Positions 8,847-17,646 of a DNA stretch of 52,584 nt are shown piece after piece. Origin of the DNA: an uncultured Muribaculaceae bacterium (GTDB taxonomy: Bacteria > Bacteroidota > Bacteroidia > Bacteroidales > Muribaculaceae); the NCBI GenBank assembly GCA_902494515.1, contig CABUTS010000013.1, positions 1 to 52,584 on the forward strand. The letters run 5' to 3'. Numbering within the stretch: position 1 is the stretch's first letter; each line of letters opens with the position of its first letter. The notes under the pieces were generated by a model, which searched no databases, was not told the origin of the DNA, and worked only from the letters and a program-made list of their open reading frames with translations. A program made the position numbers and the translations under genes.

Positions 8847-9569
8847 ATGATTGAGTTTCTCAACAACATCGACACCTCCGTCTTTCTGGCTATCAACGGG
8901 CATCATTCCCCCTTCTTCGATAGTTTCATGATGCTGTTCACCGGGCGCTTCATCTGGATTCCGATGTACGCCATGGTGCTCTGGATTTTTTTCCGCGGCA
9001 GCAACTGGAAAAACGCACTGATATATCTGGGCGCCATCGCCCTGACCATCGCCTTGACCGACCAGATCTGCGCTTCGCTGATCCGGCCGGCCGTAGAGCG
9101 GCTCCGCCCCTCCAACCTCGCCAACTCCCTGTCAGAGCTCACATACACCGTCAATGAATACCGCGGCGGGCGCTACGGCTTCCCCTCATGCCACTCCGCA
9201 AACTCCTTTGCCCTTGCAACCTTCATGAGCCTGTTCGTGCGCAAGCGCGGCTTCACGGTTTTCATCTTTGCCTGGGCGCTGCTGAACTCATATTCACGAC
9301 TTTACCTCGGAGTACACTACCCCGGCGACCTGCTTGTCGGCGGCATCATCGGCTCAATCTTCGCCATACTCTGCTACATGGTGGCCAGCCGCTTCGAAAG
9401 CCCGGCTGCGCACGCCCAGCGCCTCCAGCGCCTCGCAACCCCCATCATCAGCCTCCGCGCTCCCCTCGCAGCCGAAGGCCGCTCCCTGGCCGTCACCCCT
9501 TCGCTGCTGATGGAAGCTACCTGCGCCCTCACCCTCTCCGCCATCATCATCGCCTCCCTACTACACTGA
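8847..9569 (+). CDS. PAP2-family membrane phosphatase
   Basis: The 240-residue integral membrane phosphatase belongs to the type-2 phosphatidic acid phosphatase family, which acts on lipid phosphates such as undecaprenyl pyrophosphate or phosphatidylglycerophosphate. The three catalytic blocks are visible: RPAVERLRP (80-88), PSCH (113-116) and SRLYLGVHYPGD (150-161, with the active His157). The usual Gly of PSGH is Cys here, a known variant. About six membrane helices are present. The frame is open 246 nt further upstream, but that extension is not protein-like, so MIEFLNN is taken as the start. The exact substrate is not decidable. Confidence 0.88.
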   Translation: MIEFLNNIDTSVFLAINGHHSPFFDSFMMLFTGRFIWIPMYAMVLWIFFRGSNWKNALIYLGAIALTIALTDQICASLIRPAVERLRPSNLANSLSELTYTVNEYRGGRYGFPSCHSANSFALATFMSLFVRKRGFTVFIFAWALLNSYSRLYLGVHYPGDLLVGGIIGSIFAILCYMVASRFESPAAHAQRLQRLATPIISLRAPLAAEGRSLAVTPSLLMEATCALTLSAIIIASLLH

Positions 9570-9662
9570 CAACGCTGGAATATGCCCTGCGGAACGCAGC
9601 TCCTCCGTTTTCATACCAAAACGGCAAATCATTGGTTAAAAATTCTGAAAGGCGGCAAAAAA

Positions 9663-9694
9663 TTTGACTTTTCGCCAAATAATTGGTAAATTTG
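9663..9694 (+). promoter_or_regulatory. promoter of the AraC-family regulator gene
   Basis: TTTG (9663-9666), a 20-bp spacer and TAAATTTG (9687-9694) match the Bacteroidota consensus fully. It also argues against the longer upstream reading frame that begins at 9664, because that start lies inside the -33 element. Confidence 0.8.
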
Positions 9695-9753
9695 TCACGG
9701 CCAATCATTTTAACTCTCCGGCCGAAAAATCCGTTCGGCAAAACCAGTATTGT

Positions 9754-10665
9754 ATGAAACGCGTATCCCAGCTCGCCGAAACTCCGATGCGGCTGTCGCA
9801 ACTGACAGTCCTCAAGGATATTGCCGATGACTACAGCCATCTCGGCGAGGACTATATCCTCAGCAAATTTTCCGGTTTCAACTCCGCCCTCGACAGCCCT
9901 GTGGCACGCCGCTTCGACGGAATCACAATCGTGGTTCCGGTCAAAGGCACCATCCGCATGTCAATCAATCTCAGCGAAGTCACCATCAGCCCCAACTCGA
10001 TGCTGACGATTCCGCCCGACACCATATTCAAGCCCATCAGCTGGGAAGGGGAACAACTCGAGGCATATCTGGTGTTCATGTCAACGCACTTCATCAACGA
10101 CCTAAACATCGACCTCAACTCCATCGACTCATCGCTATTCACCAAGACCGACATGGTAATGCACCTGAGCACACAGAAAATCATGCTGCTCAAGCGCTAC
10201 TTCGAGCTGTTCCACCTCAACGCCATGGAGAAGAACAACTACAGCCGCAACATCGCCCGCGAACTCGCCTCGGCAGCCTGCTACCAGGTCATGGCTCTGA
10301 GCGAAGAGGAGATGGACCGCTCCCTCGGACAGCACCCGATGGCGCGCAAAATCACCTACGCCCGCACCTTCCTGCGGCTTGTGCGCGACCATCACCGCGC
10401 CCAGCGCTCCATCGGCTTCTATGCCGGCAAAATGTTCATCTCGCCGAAATACCTCTCCCTGATCATCAAGGAAGCCACCGGCCGCTCCGCCGCCGAGTGG
10501 ATCGACCAGTATGTCCTCCAGGAAGCCAAAAACCTCCTCCGCTACTCCGGCAAAAACGTCCAGCAAATCGCCTACGAACTCAACTTCTCCAACCAGTCCT
10601 CCTTCGGCAAATACTTCAAGAACCTCACCGGCATGTCCCCCACCGAATTCCAGAACTCCCTCTAA
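9754..10665 (+). CDS. AraC-family transcriptional regulator
   Basis: The 303-residue cytoplasmic DNA-binding protein has an N-terminal cupin-like ligand/dimerisation domain (about 1-180) and a C-terminal AraC domain with two helix-turn-helix units. The first HTH is around SPKYLSLIIKEATG; the second ends in the family signature IAYELNFSNQSSFGKYFKNLTGMSPTEF. The start at 9754 is set by the consensus promoter at 9663-9694, giving a leader of about 50 nt. Neighbours are a PAP2 phosphatase and an unknown membrane protein, so the regulon cannot be inferred from context. Confidence 0.92.
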   Translation: MKRVSQLAETPMRLSQLTVLKDIADDYSHLGEDYILSKFSGFNSALDSPVARRFDGITIVVPVKGTIRMSINLSEVTISPNSMLTIPPDTIFKPISWEGEQLEAYLVFMSTHFINDLNIDLNSIDSSLFTKTDMVMHLSTQKIMLLKRYFELFHLNAMEKNNYSRNIARELASAACYQVMALSEEEMDRSLGQHPMARKITYARTFLRLVRDHHRAQRSIGFYAGKMFISPKYLSLIIKEATGRSAAEWIDQYVLQEAKNLLRYSGKNVQQIAYELNFSNQSSFGKYFKNLTGMSPTEFQNSL

Positions 10666-10741
10666 TCCCCCCCTATTAGCGCCCCCCGTTTTTGCGCAAT
10701 TCCCGTTTTTCATCATCGGATTGCAGCGGCGGGTTACTGTG

Positions 10742-10762
10742 GCCGGCTTTGGCAAAGCCGGC
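10742..10762. terminator. GC-rich hairpin between convergent genes
   Basis: GCCGGCTTT and AAAGCCGGC form a perfect 9-bp stem around GGC. It lies 76 bp after the AraC gene stop and 33 bp beyond the end of the convergent membrane-protein gene. There is no clear U-tract, so termination would be weak or Rho-assisted. Its GGCTTTGGCAAAGCC core resembles other small palindromes in this window. Confidence 0.45.
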
Positions 10763-10794
10763 AGAGCAGACGTGGTTCTGATTCTTGCGCAGCT

Positions 10795-11595
10795 CTAATT
10801 AGTGAGGACGTCGAGGACAATTTGGCGCATGGTTTCGGTGGTGGGGTAATTATATTCCCCGGCATCGAGATGCTCGCGGTATTGCGGAACGCGGTCAACG
10901 ACGGTAGCCTGAATTTTCAGGCTGTTGCCGGAGGTGCGGGTGCTGTAATCGTAGTTGATATGCTGGCCGAACTCATCCACATAGTAGGCGTCGGAGATGG
11001 TGACCGTGTCGTTGGGCTCGACGATGCAGGGTTCGCCGACCGGTTCGGCCACGCCGTCGGACCATGCCGTTGTCACCACGGCTACCGGATATGGGTTGCC
11101 GTTTATCATAAGGTCGCCTTTAATATTGCAGAGATTGTAACGCTCCCCGTTGGCGGGGTTGGTGTACCAGAAAACATATTTCTCGGGCCAGGTATATTCG
11201 CCGTTTTTCTGCACCAGAACAGAGGCGCGGAAGGGAAGCGTGGCGAACACAAAGATCATAAGCAGTCCGAGGCTGATGAATACGACGAATGAGAAATAAT
11301 ACTCCAGGACACGGGTGGCGAAGTCCTCGCGGCCGGCGCGGGTTTCCAGCAGAGGTGTCTTCCCTGACTTGCTCACGAAGGCGGCGAAAACCTTACCCAC
11401 CCCGATGAAACCCCAATGTATAAGGTCGGCCACCAGCGCCACTCCGGGACGCCCGTAAGCCTTTCGGGCAAAGGGAGCCGGACTCCCCTCGGACATTGCT
11501 TTCATCACTTTCCGGCGGACATAGCCCCAAAGGACAATCAAAATCAACAGCGTACCTCCGAAACAGAAGAGGCATCCGGCAACTCCATATAGCAT
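10795..11595 (-). CDS. two-TM membrane protein of unknown function
   Basis: I do not recognise this 266-residue protein. An N-terminal hydrophobic helix (about 3-25) is followed by a basic stretch, a weakly hydrophobic segment near 50-70, a strong membrane helix at about 98-120, and a largely polar C-terminal domain that is probably extracytoplasmic. The start codon (11595-11593) lies at the edge of a three-unit 22-bp tandem repeat, so the repeat forms its immediate 5' leader. It lies downstream of the flippase-like gene on the same strand, 85 bp away, and may share its transcript. Confidence 0.65.
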   Translation of the reverse strand: MLYGVAGCLFCFGGTLLILIVLWGYVRRKVMKAMSEGSPAPFARKAYGRPGVALVADLIHWGFIGVGKVFAAFVSKSGKTPLLETRAGREDFATRVLEYYFSFVVFISLGLLMIFVFATLPFRASVLVQKNGEYTWPEKYVFWYTNPANGERYNLCNIKGDLMINGNPYPVAVVTTAWSDGVAEPVGEPCIVEPNDTVTISDAYYVDEFGQHINYDYSTRTSGNSLKIQATVVDRVPQYREHLDAGEYNYPTTETMRQIVLDVLTN

Positions 11596-11659
11596 AGCGA
11601 AATATAACTGGATAAATAGCGAAATAGCGCAAGATAAATAGCGAAATATCGCGGGATAA
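11594..11659. repeat. three 22-bp tandem units adjoining a start codon
   Basis: Three consecutive 22-bp units occupy 11594-11615, 11616-11637 and 11638-11659. All share ATAGCGAAATA at one end and GATAA at the other; the middle bases vary. The first unit overlaps two bases of the start codon of the minus-strand gene at 10795-11595. Confidence 0.85.
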
Positions 11660-11680
11660 ACTGATTGGTTAGTAAAAAAC

Positions 11681-12757
11681 TCACCGGCGGTTTCGGCGGC
11701 GGTCGGCGGCCATCAGGATGAAAACGACGATGCCGGCTACAATCCACAGGAGGGTCTGGGCGGCGATGACCGTGTTGCCGAAAGCGAGACCGGCGGTCCT
11801 GAAAGCCTGCGAGGCGGCGGGGTCGAGGCCGGCGGGTGCGAAGAGCAGCAGCCCGAAAATCATGGCCGTCTGGTAGGGGCCGATGCCGCCGTTGGAGGGG
11901 ATGGCCATGGAGATGGTGGTCAGCATATAGCAGATCAGCACTACGGTTATGCCGTTCTCATGCAGAATTTCGCGGGTGAAGGGGAAGGCATAAAAGGCGA
12001 AGTAGAGCTGCAGGAAGTAGCAGCTCCAGAGGGCGGCGGTCAGCAACAGCCAGCGCCCCTTGCCGTTCATCCGGGCGATGGCGGCGAACCCCTCCCAGAT
12101 ACCCTTCAGGAATCTCCGGATGCGGTCGATGAAGCGGTTACGGCTGTAGCGGAACAGCGCCCAGACAGCCGCACACGAGGCGATTACGGCCAGCCATACC
12201 AGCGGCGAGGTCAGCAGCGCAGCCAGCGCGTTGTAGGCCTGCGGATAAGTCTGCACGAACTTCACGAAGGGATCGCTGATGAAAATAAAAGTCAGGAAAG
12301 TCAGCAGCGCCACGGTAACCGTGTCGGCCACACGGTCGGCGACCATCGAGCCGAAAACCTGCGAGAAGGGGGCCTCCTGGCGGTAAGCGATGTAGCCCGA
12401 ACGCCACACTTCGCCGAGACGCGGGAACACGATGTTCACGGCGTAAGTGCCTGTTATGGCATAAAACAGGATTCTGAACGGCGGGGTCACGCCGATAGCC
12501 CGCAGCTGGATTCCCCAGCGGACGGCGCGGACCGCAACCGGCACGAGTCCGAACAACGCCACGCCGATCATGATGCGGAAGTCGCATTCCTCCCGGATTA
12601 TCCTCATCATCTCGGCGAAGTCGATGTCGCGGAACAGCGCCACACACAACCCGACACTGACAGCCAACGGCACCAGTATCTTCAGCAACGTTCCGACCCA
12701 TCCCCCCTTTTTCCGGGCGGGATGTTCCATATCCTTTATCTCTTTATTTTCAGACAT
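11681..12757 (-). CDS. flippase-like membrane protein (lysylphosphatidylglycerol synthase TM-domain/YbhN family)
   Basis: The 358-residue multispanning protein resembles the UPF0104/YbhN family, whose fold is shared with the lipid-flipping half of MprF. The visible family blocks are VRAVRWGIQL with an early Arg-Trp pair, the glycine-proline-rich segment containing FPRLGEVWRSGYIAY, and late IPSNGGIGPYQTAM, which is the most diagnostic motif. A positively charged 20-residue cytoplasmic N-terminus precedes the first helix. The upstream reading begins with TTG; the ATG at 12757 is preferred. No catalytic lysyl-transferase domain is attached, so it is not an MprF aminoacyl transferase. Transport of a polyprenyl- or phospholipid-type substrate is inference. 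Confidence 0.82.
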   Translation of the reverse strand: MSENKEIKDMEHPARKKGGWVGTLLKILVPLAVSVGLCVALFRDIDFAEMMRIIREECDFRIMIGVALFGLVPVAVRAVRWGIQLRAIGVTPPFRILFYAITGTYAVNIVFPRLGEVWRSGYIAYRQEAPFSQVFGSMVADRVADTVTVALLTFLTFIFISDPFVKFVQTYPQAYNALAALLTSPLVWLAVIASCAAVWALFRYSRNRFIDRIRRFLKGIWEGFAAIARMNGKGRWLLLTAALWSCYFLQLYFAFYAFPFTREILHENGITVVLICYMLTTISMAIPSNGGIGPYQTAMIFGLLLFAPAGLDPAASQAFRTAGLAFGNTVIAAQTLLWIVAGIVVFILMAADRRRNRR

Positions 12758-12793
12758 CTGCAATCAGTTTACGTCAGTTGTATCCGGCATCTG

Positions 12794-12843
12794 TTTTATC
12801 CGGCAATCAGTTTTATCCGGCAATCAGTTTTATCCGGCAATCA
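12794..12843. repeat. 17-bp tandem repeat carrying the tadA stop codon
   Basis: Three units of TTTTATCCGGCAATCAG (12794-12810, 12811-12827, 12828-12843; the last lacks its final base) lie directly after tadA, with a partial unit from 12781. The tadA stop (TGA on the minus strand, 12843-12841) is part of the unit, so each unit repeats the same stop trinucleotide out of frame. Confidence 0.9.
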
Positions 12844-13287
12844 TCTCCTGCCGGCGAAAAACGCCTTCATCAGCGCGGCACATTCCTCCTCGAGCACACC
12901 GGCCGTAACCGTAGCCTTGGGGTGGAACGGCCCGCGGGGAGCCTTTTCGGTAAAACAACGATACCCCCGCTTCGGGTCGGCGGCGCCGTAGACAATCCTT
13001 CCGACCTGCGCCCAGCCTATGGCACCGGCGCACATCAGGCAGGGCTCCACGGTGACGTACAGCGTGGCCTGCGGCAGGTATTTCCCGCCGAGGGTCTGCG
13101 CGGCAGCCGTCAGCGCCATCATCTCGGCGTGAGCCGTGACATCGGTGAGCTGCTCGGTCAGGTTGTGGCCGCGGCCGATAATCCGGCCGCCGCACACCAC
13201 CACGGCCCCCACGGGGATTTCCCCCGCGTCGAAGGCCGCCCGGGCCTCGCGGAGCGCCGCCTGCATAAACCTTTCGTCGTCGGTCAT
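12841..13287 (-). CDS. tadA: tRNA-specific adenosine deaminase
   Basis: The 148-residue cytidine/deoxycytidylate deaminase-fold enzyme converts the wobble adenosine of tRNA-Arg(ACG) to inosine. The zinc site is visible as HAE (53-55, catalytic Glu55) and PCLMC (82-86, Cys83 and Cys86), and GAVVVCGGRIIGRGHN matches the family core. Length is typical. An open frame continues 65 codons upstream, but those codons look random, so MTDDERF at 13287 is the start. The stop codon is embedded in a 17-bp tandem repeat. Close relatives include guanine deaminase, but the TVEPCLMCAGAI context favours TadA. Confidence 0.9.
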   Translation of the reverse strand: MTDDERFMQAALREARAAFDAGEIPVGAVVVCGGRIIGRGHNLTEQLTDVTAHAEMMALTAAAQTLGGKYLPQATLYVTVEPCLMCAGAIGWAQVGRIVYGAADPKRGYRCFTEKAPRGPFHPKATVTAGVLEEECAALMKAFFAGRR

Positions 13288-13458
13288 CGCTGAATCTTCG
13301 TCGGTTATCGTTGAATTGCTGAAGAAAAAAGTCGGAGAACTGTTAAAGAAAAATGCCGGGATACAACATCCGGGGCATAAAATGCTTATAAATGTTATTT
13401 CGACCCACAAAGTTACTAATTTTTCGCCGCAAAGCAACGAAAATTCAGGAAGTTTCTG

Positions 13459-13466
13459 TATATTTG
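13459..13466 (+). promoter_or_regulatory. candidate -7 box upstream of glgB
   Basis: TATATTTG matches TAnnTTTG and lies 74 bp before the glgB ATG. The expected TTTG 20 bp upstream is absent, so this is only a candidate. On the other strand TAACTTTG (13415-13408) is a candidate for tadA, also without a clear -33 element. Confidence 0.45.
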
Positions 13467-13540
13467 CAGACTGAACCCTCATATCATCTTAAATAAAGCC
13501 TTTAAATTACATTTCCGAACCCTCACACATCACTGAAAAT

Positions 13541-15607
13541 ATGAAGAAAAAATTAGCAATCTACAAGAATGACCCCTGGCTCGAGCCCTACGCCCCCGCC
13601 ATCAACGGCCGATATGAGGACGTCCTCCGCAAGGAGAAGGAGCTCACCCAGGCCAGCGGTTCACTCAACGATTTTGCCAACGCCCACAAATACTTCGGGC
13701 TCCACCGCGTAAGCCCCCGCGGCGGGTGGGTGTTCCGCGAATGGGCGCCCAACGCCACCGAAATCTACCTCATCGGCGACTTCTCCGACTGGCAGGAGAA
13801 GCCCGAGTTTGCCCTCAGCCGCCTCGACAACGGCGTCTGGGAGGGTAAATTCCCCGCAAAGGCCATCCGCCACGGCCAGCTATTCAAGATGTCCGTCCAC
13901 TGGCTCGGCGGCCAGGGCGACCGCATCCCCGCCTACGCAACCCGCGTGGTGCAGGACGACAACACCAAGATTTTCTCCGCTCAGGTCTGGAACCCGGCTC
14001 CCTATAAATGGGCTGTCCAGAAGTTCGTGCCCGATACCCGCCCGCTGCTGATCTACGAATGCCACGTCGGCATGGCCCAGCAGGAGGAGAAGGTCGGCAC
14101 CTACGTGGAATTCCGCGACAGAATCCTCCCCCGCATCGCCGCCGACGGCTACAACGCCATCCAGATCATGGCTATCCAGGAGCACCCCTACTACGGCTCC
14201 TTCGGCTACCATGTCAGCTCCTTCTTCGCCCCCTCGTCGCGCTTCGGCACTCCCGAGGAGCTCAAGAGCCTCATCGACCGCGCCCATGAGCTCGGTATCG
14301 CCGTGATCATGGACATCGTCCACTCCCACGCCGTCAAGAACGAAAACGAAGGTCTCGGACGCCTCGACGGCACCCGCAGCCTCTACTTCTACCCCGACCA
14401 GCGCGGCGAGCACCCCGCATGGGACTCCCTCTGCTTCGACTACGGCAAGAACGAAGTGCTCCATTTCCTCCTCTCGAACTGCAAATACTGGCTCGAGGAG
14501 TTCAAGTTCGACGGTTTCCGCTTCGACGGCGTAACCTCGATGCTCTACTACGACCACGGTCTGGGCAAGGCCTTCGGTTCATACGCCGACTACTACGACG
14601 GCGGCCAGGACACCAACGCCATCACCTATCTGACCCTCGCAAACCTGCTCATACATCAGGTGAATCCCCAGGCCATCACCATCGCCGAGGAGATGAGCGG
14701 CATGCCCGGTCTGGCCCAGAAGTTCAAGGACGGCGGCATCGGCTTCGACTACCGCATGGCCATGGGTATTCCCGACTACTGGATCAAGACCCTCAAGGAG
14801 AAGAAGGACGAGGACTGGCACCCCACCTCGATTTTCTGGGAGCTCACAAACCGCCGCGACCAGGAGAAGACCATCAGCTACGTCGAAAGCCACGACCAGG
14901 CGCTCGTCGGCGACAAGACCGTGATTTTCCGCCTCATAGACAAGGAGATGTACTGGCACATGATGGTCGACGACGACAACATGGTCGTTGCCCGCGGCAT
15001 GGCTCTCCACAAGATGATCCGTCTGGTCACCTGCGCCACCATCAACGGCGGCTACCTCAACTTCATGGGCAACGAATTCGGCCATCCCGAGTGGATCGAC
15101 TTCCCCCGCGAAGGCAACGGCTGGAGCTACAAGTATGCCCGCCGCCAGTGGGACCTCGTTGACCGTCAGGAGCTGAAATACAAGTTCCTCAACGCCTTCG
15201 ACAACGCCATGGTAGAACTCATCGGCGGGGTCCACAACTTTCAGGCTCTCCCCGTCGACAAGCTCTGGGAGAAGGACGACGACCAGGTGCTGGCTTTCCG
15301 CCGCGGCGATCTCGTGTTCGTGTTCAACTTCTCCCCCTTCAAGTCGTTCAGCGACTACGGCATCCTGGCCCCCGCCGGGAAGTACAAGGTGATGCTCAGC
15401 TCCGACTCCCCCGCTTTCGGCGGCTACGGCAACATCGACGAGAGCGTGGAGCACTTCACCCAGCCCGACCCGCTGTATCAGCCCATCGGCCGCGAGTGGC
15501 TGAAGCTCTATCTGCCCGCCCGCTCGGCCATGGTGCTCCGCATCGACAAGGGGCGTCCCCGCAAGGCTTCCGCCAAAAAGATTGACAAGGACCTCAACAA
15601 GAAATGA
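13541..15607 (+). CDS. glgB: 1,4-alpha-glucan branching enzyme, eukaryote-like GH13 type
   Basis: The 688-residue enzyme introduces alpha-1,6 branches into glycogen. Domains in order are a CBM48 module (about 50-150, around GGWVFREWAPNATEIYLIGDF), a GH13 barrel and a C-terminal all-beta domain. Catalytic residues are visible: the nucleophile Asp329 in DGFRFDGVTSMLYYDHG, the acid/base Glu383 in IAEEMSGMPG, and the third site in ESHDQALVGDKT. These motifs resemble the plant/animal branching enzyme group more than E. coli GlgB, as is usual in Bacteroidales. The stop overlaps the ATG of the next gene by 4 bp. A short Lys-rich C-terminal tail follows the fold. Confidence 0.95.
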   Translation: MKKKLAIYKNDPWLEPYAPAINGRYEDVLRKEKELTQASGSLNDFANAHKYFGLHRVSPRGGWVFREWAPNATEIYLIGDFSDWQEKPEFALSRLDNGVWEGKFPAKAIRHGQLFKMSVHWLGGQGDRIPAYATRVVQDDNTKIFSAQVWNPAPYKWAVQKFVPDTRPLLIYECHVGMAQQEEKVGTYVEFRDRILPRIAADGYNAIQIMAIQEHPYYGSFGYHVSSFFAPSSRFGTPEELKSLIDRAHELGIAVIMDIVHSHAVKNENEGLGRLDGTRSLYFYPDQRGEHPAWDSLCFDYGKNEVLHFLLSNCKYWLEEFKFDGFRFDGVTSMLYYDHGLGKAFGSYADYYDGGQDTNAITYLTLANLLIHQVNPQAITIAEEMSGMPGLAQKFKDGGIGFDYRMAMGIPDYWIKTLKEKKDEDWHPTSIFWELTNRRDQEKTISYVESHDQALVGDKTVIFRLIDKEMYWHMMVDDDNMVVARGMALHKMIRLVTCATINGGYLNFMGNEFGHPEWIDFPREGNGWSYKYARRQWDLVDRQELKYKFLNAFDNAMVELIGGVHNFQALPVDKLWEKDDDQVLAFRRGDLVFVFNFSPFKSFSDYGILAPAGKYKVMLSSDSPAFGGYGNIDESVEHFTQPDPLYQPIGREWLKLYLPARSAMVLRIDKGRPRKASAKKIDKDLNKK

Positions 15608-16470
15608 ATCCGCAAGACCCTAAATCTGAGGCCGTCACAACCGGACCTCAGCAGGGTTTGAATCCATGCGGCCTCTCGGACGGGGAGCTCAAGGAGCTTC
15701 TCGACCGCGAGGCCGCGCGGTTCAATACCCCTGACTTCATCGGGGCAGACCCCGTGCAGTTTCCCCGCCGCTTCACCGACCCCGCCGACATCGAGATCGT
15801 AGCCCTCCTGAGCGCCACCGTAGCCTGGGGGAACCGCCGGATGATCTGTGCCAACATCGAGAAGATGCTCCGGCTGATGGACTACGCTCCGGCGCCCTAC
15901 GTGGCCGACGGCGGCTTCGAGGAGCTCCCTGACATGAACATCCACCGCACCTTCTTCGCCCGCGATTTCCGGGCGCTGCTGCGCGGGCTGAGGCCTGTGT
16001 ATCAGCGGTTCGGCACCCTGCAGGAGTTCGCCCGCGCCGAGCATGTCTCCGACTCGGAATTTCCCGCCTGGGCCCTCGCCGAAGCCCTTAACCGCGAACT
16101 CGCCGAAGCTAACAAAGATATTGAAGATGTGAACCTCTCCCGCTGCCTGCCGCAGAATCTGAAAACCACCGCCCTGAAGCGCCTGAACATGGCGCTCCGC
16201 TGGCTGGTGCGCGACGACGGAATCGTGGATATCGGAATCTGGGACGTCATCAGCCCCTCGCAGCTATTCATCCCCCTCGACGTCCATGTCGGCGACGTCG
16301 CCCGCGACCTCGGCCTGCTGACCCGCAACGCCAACGACCGCCGTTCGGTCCTCGAGCTTACCGCACGTCTGCGCGAGTTCAACCCCGGGGACCCGGTGCT
16401 GTATGACTACGCCCTCTTCTCGCTCGGTCTCCCCGGCAACAACCTGCCGGACACCTCCCAGAGCAGATAG
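15604..16470 (+). CDS. TIGR02757/DUF2400 family protein
   Basis: The 288-residue protein matches the conserved TIGR02757 group of unknown biochemical function, which is widespread in Bacteroidota and some other phyla. Recognisable segments are DPVQFPRRFTDPADIEIVALLSATVAWGNR, RCLPQNLKTTALKRLNMALRWLVRDDG and PLDVHVGDVARDLGLL; the C-terminus DYALFSLG is typical. The arrangement is reminiscent of helix-hairpin-helix DNA glycosylase folds, but I would not assign an activity. It overlaps glgB by 4 bp (ATGA), suggesting translational coupling, and its last 64 bp overlap the convergent tatC gene. Confidence 0.88.
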   Translation: MNPQDPKSEAVTTGPQQGLNPCGLSDGELKELLDREAARFNTPDFIGADPVQFPRRFTDPADIEIVALLSATVAWGNRRMICANIEKMLRLMDYAPAPYVADGGFEELPDMNIHRTFFARDFRALLRGLRPVYQRFGTLQEFARAEHVSDSEFPAWALAEALNRELAEANKDIEDVNLSRCLPQNLKTTALKRLNMALRWLVRDDGIVDIGIWDVISPSQLFIPLDVHVGDVARDLGLLTRNANDRRSVLELTARLREFNPGDPVLYDYALFSLGLPGNNLPDTSQSR

Positions 16471-17204
16471 AGGGGGATGAAGACCGCGGTGAGGGTGAAC
16501 GGGTCGGAGGTAGGGGTGATGACCGCCGCGGCCACCACGAGCGCCACTATTGCGTGCCGGCGGTATTTCACGAAGAAGCTGCGGTTCATGATCCCCAGAC
16601 GCCCTAACGCCCAGGTCAGCAGCGGAATTTCAAACGTCACCCCCATCACGAAAAGTATCGACATGAAGTTGTCGATATAGGAGTCCAGAGTGATTGTGTT
16701 CGGAATCGCCTCCGAAAGCTGGTAGCCCGCCAGGAACCTGAGTGTCAGCGGGAAAATCAGCCAGTAACCCACAGCCATCCCCAGGTAAAACAGCACATTC
16801 CCCCAGATGAACGCCGCCCCGGCGTGGCGCCGCTCATTGGGATAAAGCCCAGGCGCCACGAATCCCCACAGCAGATAAATCAGCAGCGGGAAGGTGACGA
16901 TCAGCGCCAGCTCAAACGACAGCGAAAGATGCGTGAAGAACTGCGACGCCAACTGAGTGTTGATAAGCGTGACATGGAAGTCGGTCGCGGTCCCCTCGGC
17001 AGCCCCGGCCATCGACGCCAGGCGGTCGAACAACCCGTAAAGCGGGAACGCCCCGTAGCAGGGCGCCAGAATCACCGCATCGAACAGTCGCGGCATTGCG
17101 ATGAAAACAGCAACGGCCGCCACGGCTATCGCAGCAGCCATCCGGAACATCACGCCGCGGAGCACGTCGAGATGATCCCAGAATGTCAGTTCATTCTCCG
17201 CCAA
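16407..17204 (-). CDS. tatC: twin-arginine translocase subunit TatC
   Basis: The 265-residue polytopic inner-membrane protein recognises twin-arginine signal peptides and forms the Tat receptor core. The family N-terminus is present (MAENELTFWDHLDVLRGVMFR, with the Glu/His/Leu/Arg pattern of TatC), as are about six membrane segments, the conserved FTHLSLSFELALIVTFPLLIYLLW block and the late TPTSDPFTL loop. It follows tatA on the same strand with a 29-bp gap. Its 3' end runs 64 bp into the convergent TIGR02757 gene. There is no TatB-like second gene here, as in other minimal TatAC systems. Confidence 0.95.
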   Translation of the reverse strand: MAENELTFWDHLDVLRGVMFRMAAAIAVAAVAVFIAMPRLFDAVILAPCYGAFPLYGLFDRLASMAGAAEGTATDFHVTLINTQLASQFFTHLSLSFELALIVTFPLLIYLLWGFVAPGLYPNERRHAGAAFIWGNVLFYLGMAVGYWLIFPLTLRFLAGYQLSEAIPNTITLDSYIDNFMSILFVMGVTFEIPLLTWALGRLGIMNRSFFVKYRRHAIVALVVAAAVITPTSDPFTLTAVFIPLYLLWEVSGRLLPGRPSEKRA

Positions 17205-17233
17205 TCGGAAATCGGTGATTCAGAGATACTTCA

Positions 17234-17461
17234 TTATTTCTTGGGAGCCTCAGCAGGGTCGGCTTTAGCGGCATCCGTAGCCTCTTTGGCCTCATCTTCA
17301 ACCCCCTTTACTCCCTCCTTGAAGCTGCGGACACCTTTGCCGAGCCCCTTCATCAGTTCAGGAATCTTCTTGCCGCCGAAAAGCAGCAGCACAACAAGGG
17401 CGATAATGATCCATTCCGAGCCACCGGGAAGCGAAAGAAGTGGGATAAGATTGAAAATCAT
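17234..17461 (-). CDS. tatA: twin-arginine translocase subunit TatA
   Basis: The 75-residue pore-forming Tat component has a short periplasmic N-terminus, one membrane helix (EWIIIALVVLLLFGGKKIPEL with the typical FGGKKIPEL hinge), an amphipathic helix (MKGLGKGVRSFKEG) and an acidic Ala/Glu-rich tail. The open frame runs 20 codons further upstream, but that start would overlap the -7 box; MIFNL at 17461 is the sensible start. It is the first gene of a tatA-tatC operon divergent from fabD. Confidence 0.93.
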   Translation of the reverse strand: MIFNLIPLLSLPGGSEWIIIALVVLLLFGGKKIPELMKGLGKGVRSFKEGVKGVEDEAKEATDAAKADPAEAPKK

Positions 17462-17485
17462 AGCAGTTGTTTTTGTATTGGAAAA

Positions 17486-17544
17486 CAAAGTTACGGCTTT
17501 TTCGCTGAATTTCATCGCCATATGAGAAAAAATTCGTAACTTTG
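17486..17544. promoter_or_regulatory. divergent -7 boxes for tatAC and fabD
   Basis: TAACTTTG occurs on both strands: minus at 17493-17486, 25 bp before the tatA ATG, and plus at 17537-17544, about 100 bp before fabD. Neither has a clean TTTG at the 20-bp spacing, so these rest on the -7 element and position alone. Confidence 0.5.
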
Positions 17545-17646
17545 CAGTCGCTTTTAGAAATAATTAAGTCATTTCAAGATTCTTTCAAAAGCAGCATCCT
17601 CTGTTTGATTTGCAAGAACTAACACAAGTATAGATTCATAGAACTT

